Part shown: in pieces, positions 9,965-22,172 of the stretch
Position numbering within the stretch: the stretch's first letter is position 1
Layout: every line of letters begins with the position of its first letter
The notes under the pieces: model-generated
The model's input: the letters and a program-made list of their open reading frames with translations, nothing else
Told to the model about the DNA's origin: nothing
Databases searched by the model: none
Source: Neolentinus lepideus HHB14362 ss-1
Taxonomy: Eukaryota > Basidiomycota > Agaricomycetes > Gloeophyllales > Gloeophyllaceae
DNA: 61,357 nucleotides
Direction: 5' to 3'
Assembly: GCA_001632425.1 (NCBI GenBank)
Contig: KV425668.1
Span: 1 to 61,357, forward strand
Translations under genes and position numbers: made by a program

Positions 9965-12900
9965 TTAATCTAGTGCACCATTCCCATTGCAATAGTCTAC
10001 ATTGCCAACTGCCGGATTTCCAGCCCACTGTGAGAGTCAAGTAAGAATAGCGTCTCATCACAGCTTGATTGAGATTCACTCACATTCGGGAACGGTCTCT
10101 CAGTACCGGACGCGCCAAAGACGGCAAAGGATAGCACGAATATCATAATTTGCGATCCCCCATCTAAGGCGCCGCCTAAAATATAGTTGTACTTGCGGTA
10201 CCACCCCGGATGGTATCGTCTCAACCATAATTGAGAGACCAGTCCGACGATAATGGTGGTTAGGATAATCGAATTGATACCGGAGGACATCCACCCGGAG
10301 TACTATAGAACTGAGTTCAGGATACGGCGGGACCGGGTCTAAAACAAGCATGGCCGTACCATATAGATGATCGGTAACATGATCGAGTCCACTTTAATGG
10401 GCCCAATCTTAGGCCAACGCTACACAAATGACGACAAGCTTAAGTGCGGGCCCGGCACTAAGATGAATGCGTTGATGCTAACCTTCCATATCAACCACTG
10501 CACAATTGTGGCTCCTGCGCCGATTAACAAGCTCATTGGGATGATGAAATATGGCCCTTTGGGGCCGTATAAGTCTTTGGCCAAAGACCAAGTCACGGCA
10601 GCGCTATTCAAGCTCTGGATGGTTTGGCCGGACCAGACATTCGTGCCCCTCGGATCCAACAAGACATCTCGCTGCGCATCCACAATTGTAGTCATCACGA
10701 CTGAATTAGAGTCACGGGGGTTCGCATGTCAGTAGCGTATGTGATTTCCAAAAGACACTAGGCCTACTGTAGTTGACGGCGGCACCTGGATTACAGCGGA
10801 GATCAGGGAACGAGACAAATATCATTTCTTGACAGAGGATAAGCTACACACCAAGAATAGTTCCCCATACCTGCGTGAGGAACATGATCCTGGGAGGAAT
10901 TTTGAGGTACTGGCCGATCTTCAAGTCACCGGCCAACCCAATGGAGGTTGAGACCACATCATGGCTCCACATAGAGAACTACGTGGCGTATGAAGATCAT
11001 GGGTATGATTATATATGAGTTTCGTGATCCGAAGACAGACGCACATAGAGATTCGCCACAGGTCTTCCCGGGTTGACTGCACCGGCGACCATCTTCATTA
11101 GTTGGTTCGTAGCGATACCGTTCCCCATCCGAGCATATAATAGGGTCGAGAACGGCTAGATGTCGGCCGGTTAGAGTTTCAGATGGTGTAAAAGGATCTC
11201 CAAATGGGCAAGAACTCACAGTAATGAAGGCTGGAGGACATCATTTATGAGTTCGAGTCAGAAGGGTTCGGTGAAAACGCTTACCTCCAAGTAACAAAGC
11301 AAGAATATACGACCACCACGGCAACGTCGTCTGGCCTTTCAGAACTACTATCAAGCCTAGCCGAACACCTTCTCCTTAGCTGTAACACCACATTTAGTTA
11401 TTCTTTCCACGTACCAGCAAAGAACGACAACAGTAACAATATTGCATACCACCACCACGGCGCCTCCTTGTACTTCCGCATTGCCTGCCAGTGAGGATCC
11501 GGCTGCGTCTTATTCCTCGACTGCTGAACCGAGTCGATAACGTACTTGCTCCAGAAGCACACACAATGGGCGATGAGACCGCCGATCTGCCACATGGGAC
11601 GAGATCAGGTATATAGGAGCATAGCAAGCACGTGAGGGCACCTACCGCGAGGTTGGCACTCAGGTTGGCCCAGGCATTCGACCCTGTGAGCGCGGGAAGT
11701 CCGACTTCGGCTAGGGCGGTCTTATTCAACTGGAAAGTGGTACCAAAGACAGCTGATTGATGCCAAACCGAGCCATTAGCCGCGAAGAGCGACGTAGACA
11801 GGATAGGGTAGGATAAGGACTGTATGTTCGGAGAAGTCAGTGCTGAATCCAAGGAAGGTAGTACTTTGTGGTACGCACGCTCCACGCGTTCGAGTAGTAT
11901 ATTGCGCTAAAAATGATGTAGCAGAGCGCATAACCAACCCAAGAGTTGGCTGTACGATGAAGTGAGATTTTGTGTTCGTTTGTCGTTCACGCTACAGTAG
12001 CAATTCACCTTGCTGCGTCAGCGGCAAACTCATAAACCTACCCCGACCCAATCAACACCACAGCATCACTATAACGAAACCACACTCACGACGACCCAAT
12101 ATATTGCCAATCCAAGCTCAAACTCAACAATCCCAGCCCCTCATTCCCATCAGCTCCTCCAAAAATATTCGTAATCGTGTCAACTGCGCCCTGGCTGATC
12201 TTGCCTGTACCCTGCGCCCAGTGCGCAGATAAGCAGAAGACGCTGAGGCCATTAAGGAGTGGGAAGATGTACGCGGGGATAATCTCGTAGCAGAACATGC
12301 CCACAAAGGCGGACCAGAAGAGGATGAGGCGGGAGCGGTTGAACGCGGTATCAAAGTGCAGTGCTTGGAAGATCGAGACTGTTGGTAGGTTCTAGGAGAA
12401 CCGTGGAGACTTAATCGCCCGTCTTGTGCATCGAATGTAGGCACGTACCGCCCAGTAGACCATCTCGCTCGGGTACACGGTCAGCGGGCGCAGGATCCCG
12501 ACTAAACCGTACCCGAAGCAAGCGGTGGAGAACGTTGCGAGGACAGCGGTCACTGCCTCGACGTGCGTGTTGTAGTACAACTTTCAGCAGATATCAGTCA
12601 CAAGTTCGAGCGCAGCAAAAGACGACGCACCCGCTGTACAGCGAAGTTATCGACCGCAGTGCTTCCATAAGCTGCCGTACTTGCGACCAACGCGGAGACT
12701 GTATGCTATCCACTCCACATTATTAGCCCGCCGTTCGCACAAAAAATATCATGCATGCACTGACTGACCTCTTTTAAACCAAAAGGTCCGGGATTGATGA
12801 AGTGGAATACGCGCGCCAATCTAGGCATCCCAATACGCTCGGCAAACTCCTTGCGGGGGAGGAACTTTGCCCAGGCCAAACCGACGCTGTATATCAGGAG

Positions 12901-13363
12901 CAGCAAGAACACCGTCGACACGGACATCTCAACGGGTTTGAATATGTAGATCTGCAATAAAAAAGAAAAATTCCGTCAACGACTGTTCCGTTTTTTCTCT
13001 TCCATGCAACACATGGTCGTGAACACCTACCTGGCAGAGCGCCGCCCCAAGGCCCGCGAACACCGTCCCGATAACCAAGGAGCGGAACGTGATCGCGTCG
13101 TCCCCATCGTCCCTCACGTCGACGAGGAACCGCGACACGTCCTCGCCTGTCGTGATCACAGGCTCGCCATTAACGTAACTAACGCCCTCGAGACGCTCAG
13201 GATGCAGCTCCTCCGCATCGTGCTCCGAGTCCGAGCCGTACCCCTTCTCGTCAATCACCTCCACGTCCCCGGTGGGGCTGGGAGGCACGATCTTCTTCTC
13301 GTCCGAGGCCGTGAGGACCGGCAAGGGCGCGATGTCCTCGGGAGCGGCGGAAGGTGGCGCCAT
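9965..13363 (-). CDS. OPT family oligopeptide transporter
   Basis: Proton-coupled importer of small peptides (or related metal/peptide substrates) in the plasma membrane. Early exons are 13031-13363 (acidic cytosolic N-terminus), 12769-12951 and 12631-12705. Many short-intron exons follow, down to the last, which ends in NVDYCNGNGALD with the TAA at 9965-9967. Family signatures seen: INPGPFGLKE (NPG motif), AYGSTAVDNFAVQ, LKIPPRIMFLTQ (KIPPR motif) and C-terminal GWYRKYNYILGGALDGG. Numerous hydrophobic segments match the 12-16 TM architecture. Length and order are normal for the family, with no frame break noticed. The gene lies head-to-tail with NADP-GDH and proline iminopeptidase on the same strand. 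The peptide-to-ammonium link between them is inference. Confidence 0.93.
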
Positions 13364-14310
13364 TACTGCAGCAGACGGTGGTCTCGCAGGAGAATGAGAA
13401 GAACCCTGAGTCCTGAAGATGAAGAGGGAGCTTTATCTTCGTAGATGGAGAAGGAACTTGATCTCCGTAGATAAAGCAGCGGTTATATGCGGTGACCCGC
13501 CCGTCCTAGCCCCTTCAGAATCAGCTTCTCCAGTTTTCTCCTTTGCTCGTACTTAACTCAAATTGCGCCATTGAGGTACCCGTCATGGAGAGACTAAAAG
13601 GGTGCGCGACTGGACGGACCGAGCGGGAGCGGCATGGAGTCTCGTTGAATTTTGCTGCCCGGTGTGAGCGGTGCCTGATGTCTCGAGCGGGCAGAGCATG
13701 TGGACGAAAGGCCAGCGGGGCATGAGGCCAGGAAGATCAAGAAGGCGCCATCTAGCGCAACTTCTCGCAAGCGCTGACTCCATAGGTAGCCTGCCAATTT
13801 TCAGCAGTTATCCCAATACATATTATCCTAGAGATGAAGTTCAAGTTAGGACAGGATACGGCAAGGACCCAGGGTTCACTCACTAATATTATGACTTGCT
13901 ACTTCGCAACTGTAGTGCATGCATACCGTCATGACCGTGTACCTTGATCGAGCATGCATACTCCGTTCCGCATACCTTGGCCAATTTCCTTTAACTCCTC
14001 TCTCACAAAGTCACGACAATGGCGAGACGCAGGCGGTGGACGAGGATATTCATGACTGAAGACTCTCAGAGTCGGGTGTCTCCACCCCGCCGTTTTCACC
14101 GATGGTGGCGTCGACACCCGACCATTCATTCCAAACGGCACCTTGACAAAAAGTAGATACGGTTCGAAAACAACAGACACTGCCGATGATTACTACCGCC
14201 GGTGCGTCCTCTACATACATCAATAAATACTCAATCCAGCTAATAGTACATTTTGTGTCCGCAACCCAGGCGCGGCCCCACACCCCAATTTTTCATGAGC
14301 GAGCAGTCGT
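13364..14310. other. Intergenic, OPT promoter and GDH 3' flank
   Basis: Contains the upstream region of the OPT gene and the 3' side of the GDH gene. Small overlapping ORFs on both strands show no domain. No clear TATA box was found close to 13363. Confidence 0.45.
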
Positions 14311-15832
14311 TTACCACCAGTCGCCGTGCGCCTTCATCGCGTCCGCAACCTTGATGAAACCCGCGACGTTCGCGCCAGACAGCAAGCTCGGCAGGACGCC
14401 CTCCTGCGCCTGCTCGCCGCTCCACTTCGAGCCCGCGTCGTAGCAAATCTGGATGAGAATGAAAGAGTCAGCAAGACGTACATGAAGCGGAGGAAAAGGG
14501 AGCGGCACTCACATTGTAGCAGTCCGTCATAATCCCCTTCAACCTCGCATCCACCTCCTCGCTCGTCCACACCAGCCTCTGCGAGTTCTGCGCCATCTCC
14601 AGCCCCGACACCGCGACACCACCGCAGTTGCTCGCCTTCCCAGGCGCATACCACACGCGCCCGTCCCCGCCTTGCCTCCGCGCGCGCTCAAACACCTCGA
14701 CCGCCTCGGCCGTGCACCCCATATTACTCCCCTCCGCGACGATGCGCGTCCCCGCCTTCAGCAGCGCCTCCGCCTCCGCGCCGGACACCTCGTTCTGCGT
14801 CGCGCACGGCAGCGCGATGTCGATCTGCTCGAGCAGCGTCCACGGGCGCTGGCCTGCGACGTATTCGACGCCCGGCTGCGAGGACAGGGACGCGAGCGCG
14901 CCGCCCCTGAGCTTGAGCGCCATGACGGCCTCGACGGTCTCCTTGGCGATGCCGTCCTTGGAGATCAGCGAGCCCTTGGAGTCGGAGAGGGAGAGGACGG
15001 TGCCGCCGAGCTCGAGCACCTTGAGCGCGGTGTACTGCGCGACGTTGCCCGAGCCGGAGATGGCGACCTTGGTGGATTTCTTGGTCAGGGAGAGGTGGGG
15101 AAAGGCCTTGGCGATCATCTGGGAGGAAGATGTCAGAATTCGGATGAGAGGACTAGAGACGTTATCGCGTACGTGTTCAACGTAGTAGATGAGACCGTAG
15201 CCGGTGGCCTCGGGGCGGATGAAGGAGCCGCCCCACGTCGCGCCCTTGCCGGTCAAGACACCGACCCACTCCCCGCGCATGCGCCTGTACGCACCGAAGA
15301 GGAAGCCAATCTCCCTCGCGCCCGTCCCGATATCCCCTGCGGGCACATCCGTGTCCTTCCCAATATGCTTGCCCAGCTCCGCCATGAAGCTCACGCAGAA
15401 CCGTCTGATCTCATTGTCGCTCTTGCCCTTGGGGTCAAAGTCGGACCCGCCCTTGGCGCCGCCCATGTTCAAACCGGTGAGTGCGTTCTTGAAGGTCTGC
15501 TCGAAGCCGAGGAACTTGAGGATAGAGAGGTTGACGGTGGGGTGGAGACGGAGGCCGCCCTTATAGGGGCCTAGTGCGGAGTTGTACTGCACGCGGAAGC
15601 CGCGGTTGACCTGGGGTTGGCCCTGGTCGTCCTCCCAGACGACGCGGAACTGAACGATGCGCTCTGGGATCTGGACGATGTCGAAGGCTTTGGCGTAGGA
15701 GGGGTTGGCTTGGAGGAAGGGCTTGAGGGAAGTCGCGAGCTCGGCGAGTGCCTGGAGACGGGTCAACTCAGGTCAGGACGAGGCAGATACGGATCGTACC
15801 TGCTCAAACTCGGGTTCTTGTGGCAAGACCAT
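14311..15832 (-). CDS. gdhA: NADP-specific glutamate dehydrogenase
   Basis: Catalyses reductive amination of 2-oxoglutarate with ammonium and NADPH to glutamate, the main ammonium-assimilation step in the fungal cytosol. Exons 15800-15832, 15173-15751, 14513-15118 and 14311-14448 join to 451 residues, the usual size. Seen in order: KGGLRLHP (substrate binding), [13 protein letters not shown] (catalytic Lys region), [16 protein letters not shown], the dinucleotide-binding [11 protein letters not shown], and AEGSNM. The C-terminus is [19 protein letters not shown]. The first exon encodes only 11 residues. All four exons keep phase with GT-AG introns. Long antisense open frames across this gene are by-products of its GC-rich codon use. 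Confidence 0.97.
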
Positions 15833-16515
15833 GTTGGAGAGAGTGGGAGAGGTGAAGGGGGAAAGTTGAGCGTTATGCCAGCATACGAGCGCTTTATAGG
15901 CTTGGGGCTCGGCCGGAAGCAACAGTTATCTTTACTCCAAAGGACATTTTCCAGGGGAACCTTGATACGAAACTGCGAGAACGGTTTAGGGCGTATACTG
16001 GGCCTTGCACAGACTTTGCAATTTTTCATCCTAAGTGTCAGTCCGCGCCGCATCAATGGAGTCAATTGCCTGTGCCCGCTCATTGGATGTGTACTGTCGG
16101 AGGCGTCGGCCGCTGTCACGTGATCGCGCTCAAGCCATTCACTTCCGAAACGTCTCTGGATATTCGTTTCCGCGAAGGCAATTGAGTGCCTATGCATTTC
16201 ATGGGTATGGATGCATGGTGGACATGCGTTTGCGATGTTGAGTGAGTGGTGAATGGCAAAGACAATTTCATCAAGTCGGCCGACAGCGGTCGAGTCAAAG
16301 AGTCGGTTCCTGGCACTAAGTACGATAAGATCGTCAAACTCAAATTGTCCGATTCTGTCCGAGCCTTCCTCGTCGGCCTTACCCCGCATTGTGTGGCACG
16401 ACTTGCCCCAGCCTTCATGCAATAGTACCTTGCAGTGTGCCTGTGTTGCAGCCCTTACGAAAGAGAGACTCCGTAATAATATAAAACATGACCTTCAATT
16501 GTACAGTGCCGGGCT
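15833..16515. other. Intergenic, GDH promoter
   Basis: Holds the upstream region of GDH and the 3' flank of the proline iminopeptidase gene. A CACGTG E-box-like hexamer lies near 16117-16122, a possible bHLH site. No coding sequence was recognised. Confidence 0.4.
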
Positions 16516-18711
16516 CTAGTCGTATTCGCGTTTCGAAAGAGTAAACAAACGCCCCATCACGTCTTTCGGATCGACATGGATACCATTGTGGAATAATTGA
16601 TTCGTGATATACTGTTCTGTGTTCTTGATGGCTGCCGCCGTCTCTTGCGCTAATTCGTAATTCACATACCTAGAACGGGGTCAAATCCACTCGACAAGCA
16701 ACCGTTCAACCTTGGTGACTTACATATCCTCGACATAGCTGGAGAGACAGGACAGATGCCACATCAGACAAAAGGTATGGGATGACAGCGAACGCGACGT
16801 ACGTAACGGCGCTGACTTTGACCTCGTTCTTCGCGAGCTGTCGCAAGTCGTACAGCGGCCCCCACTCGCTGTCTTTCGCGAGCAACTCCGCCGCGCCTTT
16901 CAGAGGACGCAGGTTGCTGTAGTCATCGAACATGTCAGGGAATATCTACGCCCCAGCGTTAGCTCCACGGCAAACGTCATCAATTCTGATCCCACCATCT
17001 CGCCATAGTAGTAGATCGGTTCGCTCTCTGCAAGCGTCTTCACATGGGTCCACGAGAATCTCGGGTCCTGGCTGACTATGCGGGCAGCCGCCCATTCTGG
17101 CGCACGCCTGTAATAACACGATAATTTGTAATCGACATTCATCGCAGGCCAAACCCACTGACCCTTGGCAGTAGATTGCTTCGTGCAAGATGGCGTACAG
17201 CGGATTGCCGTCATAGGCTTGTTTCTCCATGACCGTCTGCAAAAGTTTGTACGATAGTCTGCCGAATATGGCGAGGTCATTTGTGGCGCGGAAGACTAGC
17301 TCTGTGGCGAGAATCAGGTGACATGCTATCAGGATAGGTATGCATCCTCACGATGCACACGATCAATGCCCCCTGAATACGAGGCCTCAGTGATACCAGA
17401 GAAGCGACGGCAGAAAAGCGAACCCACCGGACGTGCCAAAGTCAATTCCCAGCTGCTGCCATCGACTGGGCGTCAACCGACCTCCATTCGGTAAGAGAAC
17501 TTCATTTTGTTCTAAATACGTCAAGAGATCGCGGACCTGGGGTTGTACCCGGCGTCAACGAAAGCGCTCGAAAACAGGATAGCAGAGCACGAACGCGCTT
17601 GACATCCTGCGGATACTTCTCATAGTAGACTTTATTCCTCTGCGCCACTTTCTCTACGCGCGACAGTCAGCGCCTGTGTTACCACGGCAACAATCAACCC
17701 GAATGCTCACTGATTGTAGCCTTGTAAACCGGGTCGGGATGGTCAACCAAAGGCGCAAGGCCGCCGGTCATGAAGACTTCCTTCAGGCCGTCGCTGTGGA
17801 AGGAGAGGTAGGTGATAGCGCAGAAGCCGCCGAAGCTCTGTCCCATGATAGTCCACTTGCGGTCTTCTGGGTCTTTCTTGTGGCCCAGCAGGATCTTCCT
17901 TATAGCTTCGCAGTCTTTAACTATACAGGGAACCCAGCAAGTCTAATAACGCGCTTCAGCCACGAAGAATCGGGGAGCGTATGTACCTATGCTGTCAGCG
18001 CGGAAGTGCTTCAGATAGTCAGCGATCTCCTGGTCGCTTTTCAGCGAGGTCAGGACTTCTGGGGATATAGCTGTGCTGAGACCCGTCCCGCGGTGGTCTA
18101 GCCATAGAGTCTAACTAGAAATGAATCATTTTCCATGAAGTCGGATTAAACGACCTGAACTTGATATCCTTGCTCATGGATCTGATCAGATGCATCAATG
18201 TGATATGTGGAAATGTCAGTAAAGCAATCACCTCTCCCACGAAGCCTGAACTGTCCTGGAGAGCGATCTCAAAACCAGGACCACCTAGAGCGGCCATCAT
18301 TAGCGGCTCCAGTTGACTCGACAAGGTACTAGCCTTGCAGGTACACCACTAACACCAACCCGAGAGTTACCGGCAAAATACGATATCTTGAGCATCCGCT
18401 CTCAGTCGTATTTGCAAAGACCGCCACTCACGATAGGGCAGCTTCGCCTCCTCCTCGGGCGTCTTCGCCTTCGCCTTCGGTATCATATTCCTCGCAAACA
18501 CCTGGATCTTCTTGCCGTCTGGCTGCGCGTAATCCAGCGGGAGCTCGAAGAACCGCTCGACGACTTTAAGTCCCTCTAATAGTAGTTAATGTTCCCGTGG
18601 GATACGCGACGCATTCCAAACAAATGACGATGCACTGCGTGCGTGTGCCACACCTTTGTTAGTGTATGTCTCGAGAGGTTGGGTGCTTTGGGGAGCTTCT
18701 GGGGTCGTCAT
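16516..18711 (-). CDS. Proline iminopeptidase (S33, alpha/beta hydrolase)
   Basis: Releases N-terminal proline from peptides. Multi-exon gene starting MTTPEAPQ at 18711. Exon segments encode LKVVERFFELPLDYAQPDGK, YLQGGPGFE (oxyanion HGGPG-type loop with Q for H), LVDHRGTGLS, then WTIMGQSFGGFCA with the Ser nucleophile in GQSFGG. It ends with VEDMYVNYELAQET and ITNQLFHNGIHVDP carrying the C-terminal Asp and His, stopping at TAG 16516-16518. Order and motifs match fungal proline iminopeptidases. Internal exon borders were not all fixed. An in-frame upstream ATG at 18825 would add 38 basic, Ser/Arg-rich residues, so the start is uncertain. It lies downstream on the same strand as OPT and GDH. 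Confidence 0.88.
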
Positions 18712-18825
18712 GATGGTTCGATACAGGGCTTTGTAGCGGAAAAGCGGAGATACAGAGCGACTCTTGTAGCGAAAGGTAGTTCGCCCCAATGGGCAGATTC
18801 TTGATTTGAGTGGAATAGTCGGCAT

Positions 18826-20218
18826 CGTCAGTACTCAGTCAGGCTATGAAAACAACTCTAAGTTCTACATACCTTCGAGATGCAGATGTTGCACAGCAAA
18901 TGAGGATCATGAACGAGGTCCAGACTGTTTTGATAACGGTGCGTACCACTGAGCAAATATAACTTTGATGATAATCCAAGCGCGGGACTTAGAACGCCTT
19001 GATTAGCGCCGCAATACTTGAAGATATGCCTGTTATCAGACCGTGGCGGTATCGGGGGATGCTGAGATAGAGGTTGTGTACGGAGGGTCTGTCGCGCAGA
19101 CCGGGTTTCTCAACAGAATTATCCTCAATCATTAACTCCACTGCTGTTAGCAACTTAACTAAGTAGAACTTGAAGATACTCTCGATGCGAAGGTCTCCGA
19201 GTTCCTATTTCCTAGGTCACAGGCCCATGGGCGGCCTGTAACATCAAACACGCTCTACTCACACGATGTTCTCTAGAGATGCTCAGACTTGCAGGTCACG
19301 AAGCAAAAATCCATTTCTAACTATGTAGCTCGTGTGACACCCGATCGAACAAATCCCTTTCCTACGAATTATGTTTTTGCCAAAAAGAATTTGACACTTC
19401 TAACAGGGTATTGCACAAGGGGCCGACACCGGGAGTTGCCGGCACACTGGGTAGGGGGAGGGGGGGTACCTTCGAGGACCTTATCAGGACTTTCTGCAGA
19501 CCCCCTTATTTGAACTGCTAGTGACCACAGATGGATGGTTCCAAGCCCGCACAATCTCAGAACACTGTAAGATAGCTATAGTGTGAAGAAATTAACCAAA
19601 GACGATATGACGCGGGCGCGCTTGCCCCGAGCGGTCGGTTGTCCGAAGGGCAATCGCGTACAGTACATCCTGTAAATACGAAGTTTATATACGATTTTCT
19701 TATCATTCCGAATATGGGCGCCTCCGGCGCCAACCCTCTCGACCACATGCTCGCACGCGAGCTCGACCCGAATCCCGAATTCCAACATAGTGGACTACTG
19801 GCAGGAAGGTCGAGGAAGACGTGCCACCGTGCTGTTTGACCTTGTTTGGCATCATCGCTTAACTCCCCATCAATGACATTAATGAAGGCTGGCTAGAAAA
19901 CTTAGTCTTCATTCATGTCATAACATTATCTGATGTATGTTGCTTTAATAGAGACCTATGATACTTATTTACTCCAATTTGAGATATGATAAAATGACAG
20001 AATAAGACGGATTTGGTAATTTATTTGCCCAATATGGGTCGTGTGAAGATTACGTAAGGGAAGGGGTCCCTTAGTCGGACTTTCTGACGTCGTGTATAGA
20101 ACTTTCTTTCTGTCAGCCCCTTGGTATTGCACCAATATCGATAGTGTCAGTTTCTGGCAGCATCGCTAACTGAGCAGTTAACTACTGATAGACGCACCTT
20201 TATTGAAGTGATCCAAGA
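18826..20218. other. Intergenic stretch
   Basis: No gene was recognised. Around 19452-19467 there is a short G-rich run. From 19860 to 20050 the sequence becomes notably AT-rich. Small ORFs at 19289-19839 lack domains. Confidence 0.4.
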
Positions 20219-20788
20219 TCAAGCAGAATCCAGGAAGGTTCCCTTGTTGAAAGCCCTATATCGGGCGGGCGTCCCGACGGGACTGGGCCAGTAATACTGG
20301 AGATCGTTGCGGGCCATGTTGGCATCATCCTGCGAGATGATCTCGGCCCCAGCAAGGTCTTGTGCAAGCGTGTATAACCAAAACCTACACCCCTCTCCGA
20401 CCGGGGCAAAGACATACTTGTCTCTCTTCAGGGTGAGGATAAGGGAAAGTATATTCGCGATGGTCGTCCCCGCGGCCGCAGTGGCAACCACGGTGTGAGA
20501 AGCATCCTGGGTGACATCGGATGACTTTGTCTCGACAACGATCATGGCCGGCTCGCCTGGGTCGTTGGGAACAGCGTCGACATGAACAGACGTGCTCGCC
20601 CCGATCTCGAGGAACATGCTCCAGTGGTTGGTGGGAGGAAGATCGCCGTCACCGGCATTATCCACGTTCAAATGGGAAACGAAGGTGACAGAGGAGACTG
20701 TGGCATCAAGGCTGGCTTTCTTGAGGTACATGGCACCCCAGTTATCAGAGTTGGTGATCGTAGAGTAGACGGTGCTGGCGAGAGACAT
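20219..20788 (-). CDS. DUF7770-like hypothetical protein, intronless
   Basis: Single uninterrupted frame of 189 residues from the ATG at 20788 to TGA 20219-20221. Features: TNHWSMFLEIG near residue 54, a beta-rich middle, VVATAAAGTTIANILSLIL, then RDKYVFAPVGEGCRFWLYTL. The G-x-GCR-x-W motif followed by a helix is also found in the gene at 661-1361 (GQGCRHWC). The arrangement matches the fungal DUF7770 family as I recall it; the function is not known to me. No signal peptide or TM segment is seen. Lack of introns is unusual among its neighbours. Confidence 0.72.
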   Translation of the reverse strand: MSLASTVYSTITNSDNWGAMYLKKASLDATVSSVTFVSHLNVDNAGDGDLPPTNHWSMFLEIGASTSVHVDAVPNDPGEPAMIVVETKSSDVTQDASHTVVATAAAGTTIANILSLILTLKRDKYVFAPVGEGCRFWLYTLAQDLAGAEIISQDDANMARNDLQYYWPSPVGTPARYRAFNKGTFLDSA

Positions 20789-21826
20789 GATTGAGTGCGC
20801 TCAGTGTGAGGTTGCTGATGAGACTTCGTTTGGCTTGAAGCTCCCTGGTATACATACCAGCGGAGTAAGGCCTTGTTATGAGGACATGTCACAAATGCGA
20901 TATCAATGCTATGCAAAATCGAGGTGTTTGTGCGCCACCTTACCATGGGTTGAAATGCACAGCCACATTTTCGAAGAACAGTTGTTGCTTTCGTGCCGTA
21001 CGACCTCCAACACGCGTACGACCGTTGAGCTCGCCTTTCTGACGTCTCGCGAGCTTATCTTTGACTCAATGTCTACCGCTTCGAGCCTCTGGTGGCACGC
21101 ATTGAGCGCTGAGCGCTGAGCACGTCGGGCATTTTGTCGGCTGGACAGAGCTCCAGGGCGCGCCTCAGGAGTGTCAGTTTCTTGGGCACGTTCACGATTT
21201 CAGTTTGTCGTCCGGGCAGGAAACAACCGACCCAGCAGACCTCGATGTCTTCCTGGACTTTATCGCCTTCCGCATAGGGGAGAGAGGTCGTAGAAGAAGA
21301 GGCACGTAGAGCCAGGGCCTTGTTGATTCAAGTCCTCGCTCTACAACGCGCTGTGGGCCATCGCGGCGAGCGCCTTGACTTCGACGAACGGAAGCCGAGC
21401 TTGTGGATGAGGATGAGGATGAGGATGAGGATGACTTCGGTGTACTCGTAGGCATCCGCGTTGCTCGAGAGGATGCGGGACATCACGTTAAAAGAGGTGA
21501 TTCGGGACGTGGCTTCAATGAACTCTTGTTCGCGGGTGATACTATAACTGATCACCACCTTGTTACACATCGCTCTATAGTAGCCAACAACCACCGTCTT
21601 CTCTACGCCACCTCCCCGAACCGTCTAATCATGCTCTCCATCTCCGCCTCTTCCTTAGTTCAATGTCTTTGCGGATATATTGTGGCAAAGGTCGGCATAT
21701 CATTCAGGTTTGTACTCAAGGTTGTGTGTGATTGAGAAGGTTCACGCGTAGATGCGTCTTCGACGTATCGGATCACCGGTCTGCTTCTCCCTCTCCTTTC
21801 CTCTTGACTCCGCCCGCCGCCCATCG
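20789..21826. other. Intergenic stretch with a hexamer repeat
   Basis: No confident gene. Minus-strand segments such as EEAEMESMIRRFGEVA (near 21604-21655) look exon-like but could not be joined to anything. The GGATGA repeat lies here. Confidence 0.35.
21405..21434 (+). repeat. GGATGA hexamer tandem repeat, 5 units
   Basis: Five perfect copies of GGATGA. The open frames crossing it (Asp/Glu, Ser or Ile/Leu runs) are consequences of the repeat. Confidence 0.9.
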
Positions 21827-22172
21827 TCAATCGACAACACCCATCTCCTCCTGTACAAACGATTTGAGCGTATAAGGGTACGAGAATAACCACGGCACTC
21901 ACTTCATCCGAGATCCCTAGCCCACATCCGGCTAGGACTGGGATCGAGACCGTCACGAACGATTCCCTGCCCGAGTTCCCCGGCGGCTGCAGTCCGTCGT
22001 CCATGCCCCGCATCAAAGACTCGGTCCAAGGCACCGCCTGCAGGGGCTTCTTCGGCTTTGTCTTGCCCTGAACGGGTGGCTCTTTTGAGGACAAAGAAGG
22101 CGGAGGCGATAGTGAGGATCTCCGGCTCCTCTTCCCCTCCTTACCCCTTATTTTCGCTCTTGAACTCGGCAT
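21827..22172 (-). CDS. Small basic hypothetical protein
   Basis: Exons 21903-22172 and 21827-21850, with a 52-bp GT-AG intron in phase 0, give 97 residues. The N-terminal 45 residues are Lys/Arg/Ser/Pro-rich and probably disordered. They are followed by VPWTESLMRGMDDGLQPPG and a small hydrophobic strand SFVTVSIPVLAGCGLGIS, with an acidic end DEEEMGVVD. I do not recognise the family. The clean intron and the change from basic to ordered sequence argue for a real gene, but reading through the intron also stays open for a while. Confidence 0.42.

Noticed and set aside
14628..15574. Long plus-strand open frames (185 and 300 residues) across the glutamate dehydrogenase region
   Set aside because: They are antisense to well-conserved NADP-GDH exons and cross its introns. 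They are Arg/Ala/Glu-rich as expected from GC-rich codon shadows.
15617..16123. Plus-strand frame of 168 residues
   Set aside because: It overlaps the GDH first exons and promoter in antisense, and no domain is visible.
21403..21735. Plus-strand frame beginning with an Asp/Glu run
   Set aside because: The acidic run is made by the GGATGA repeat, and the rest has no recognisable feature.
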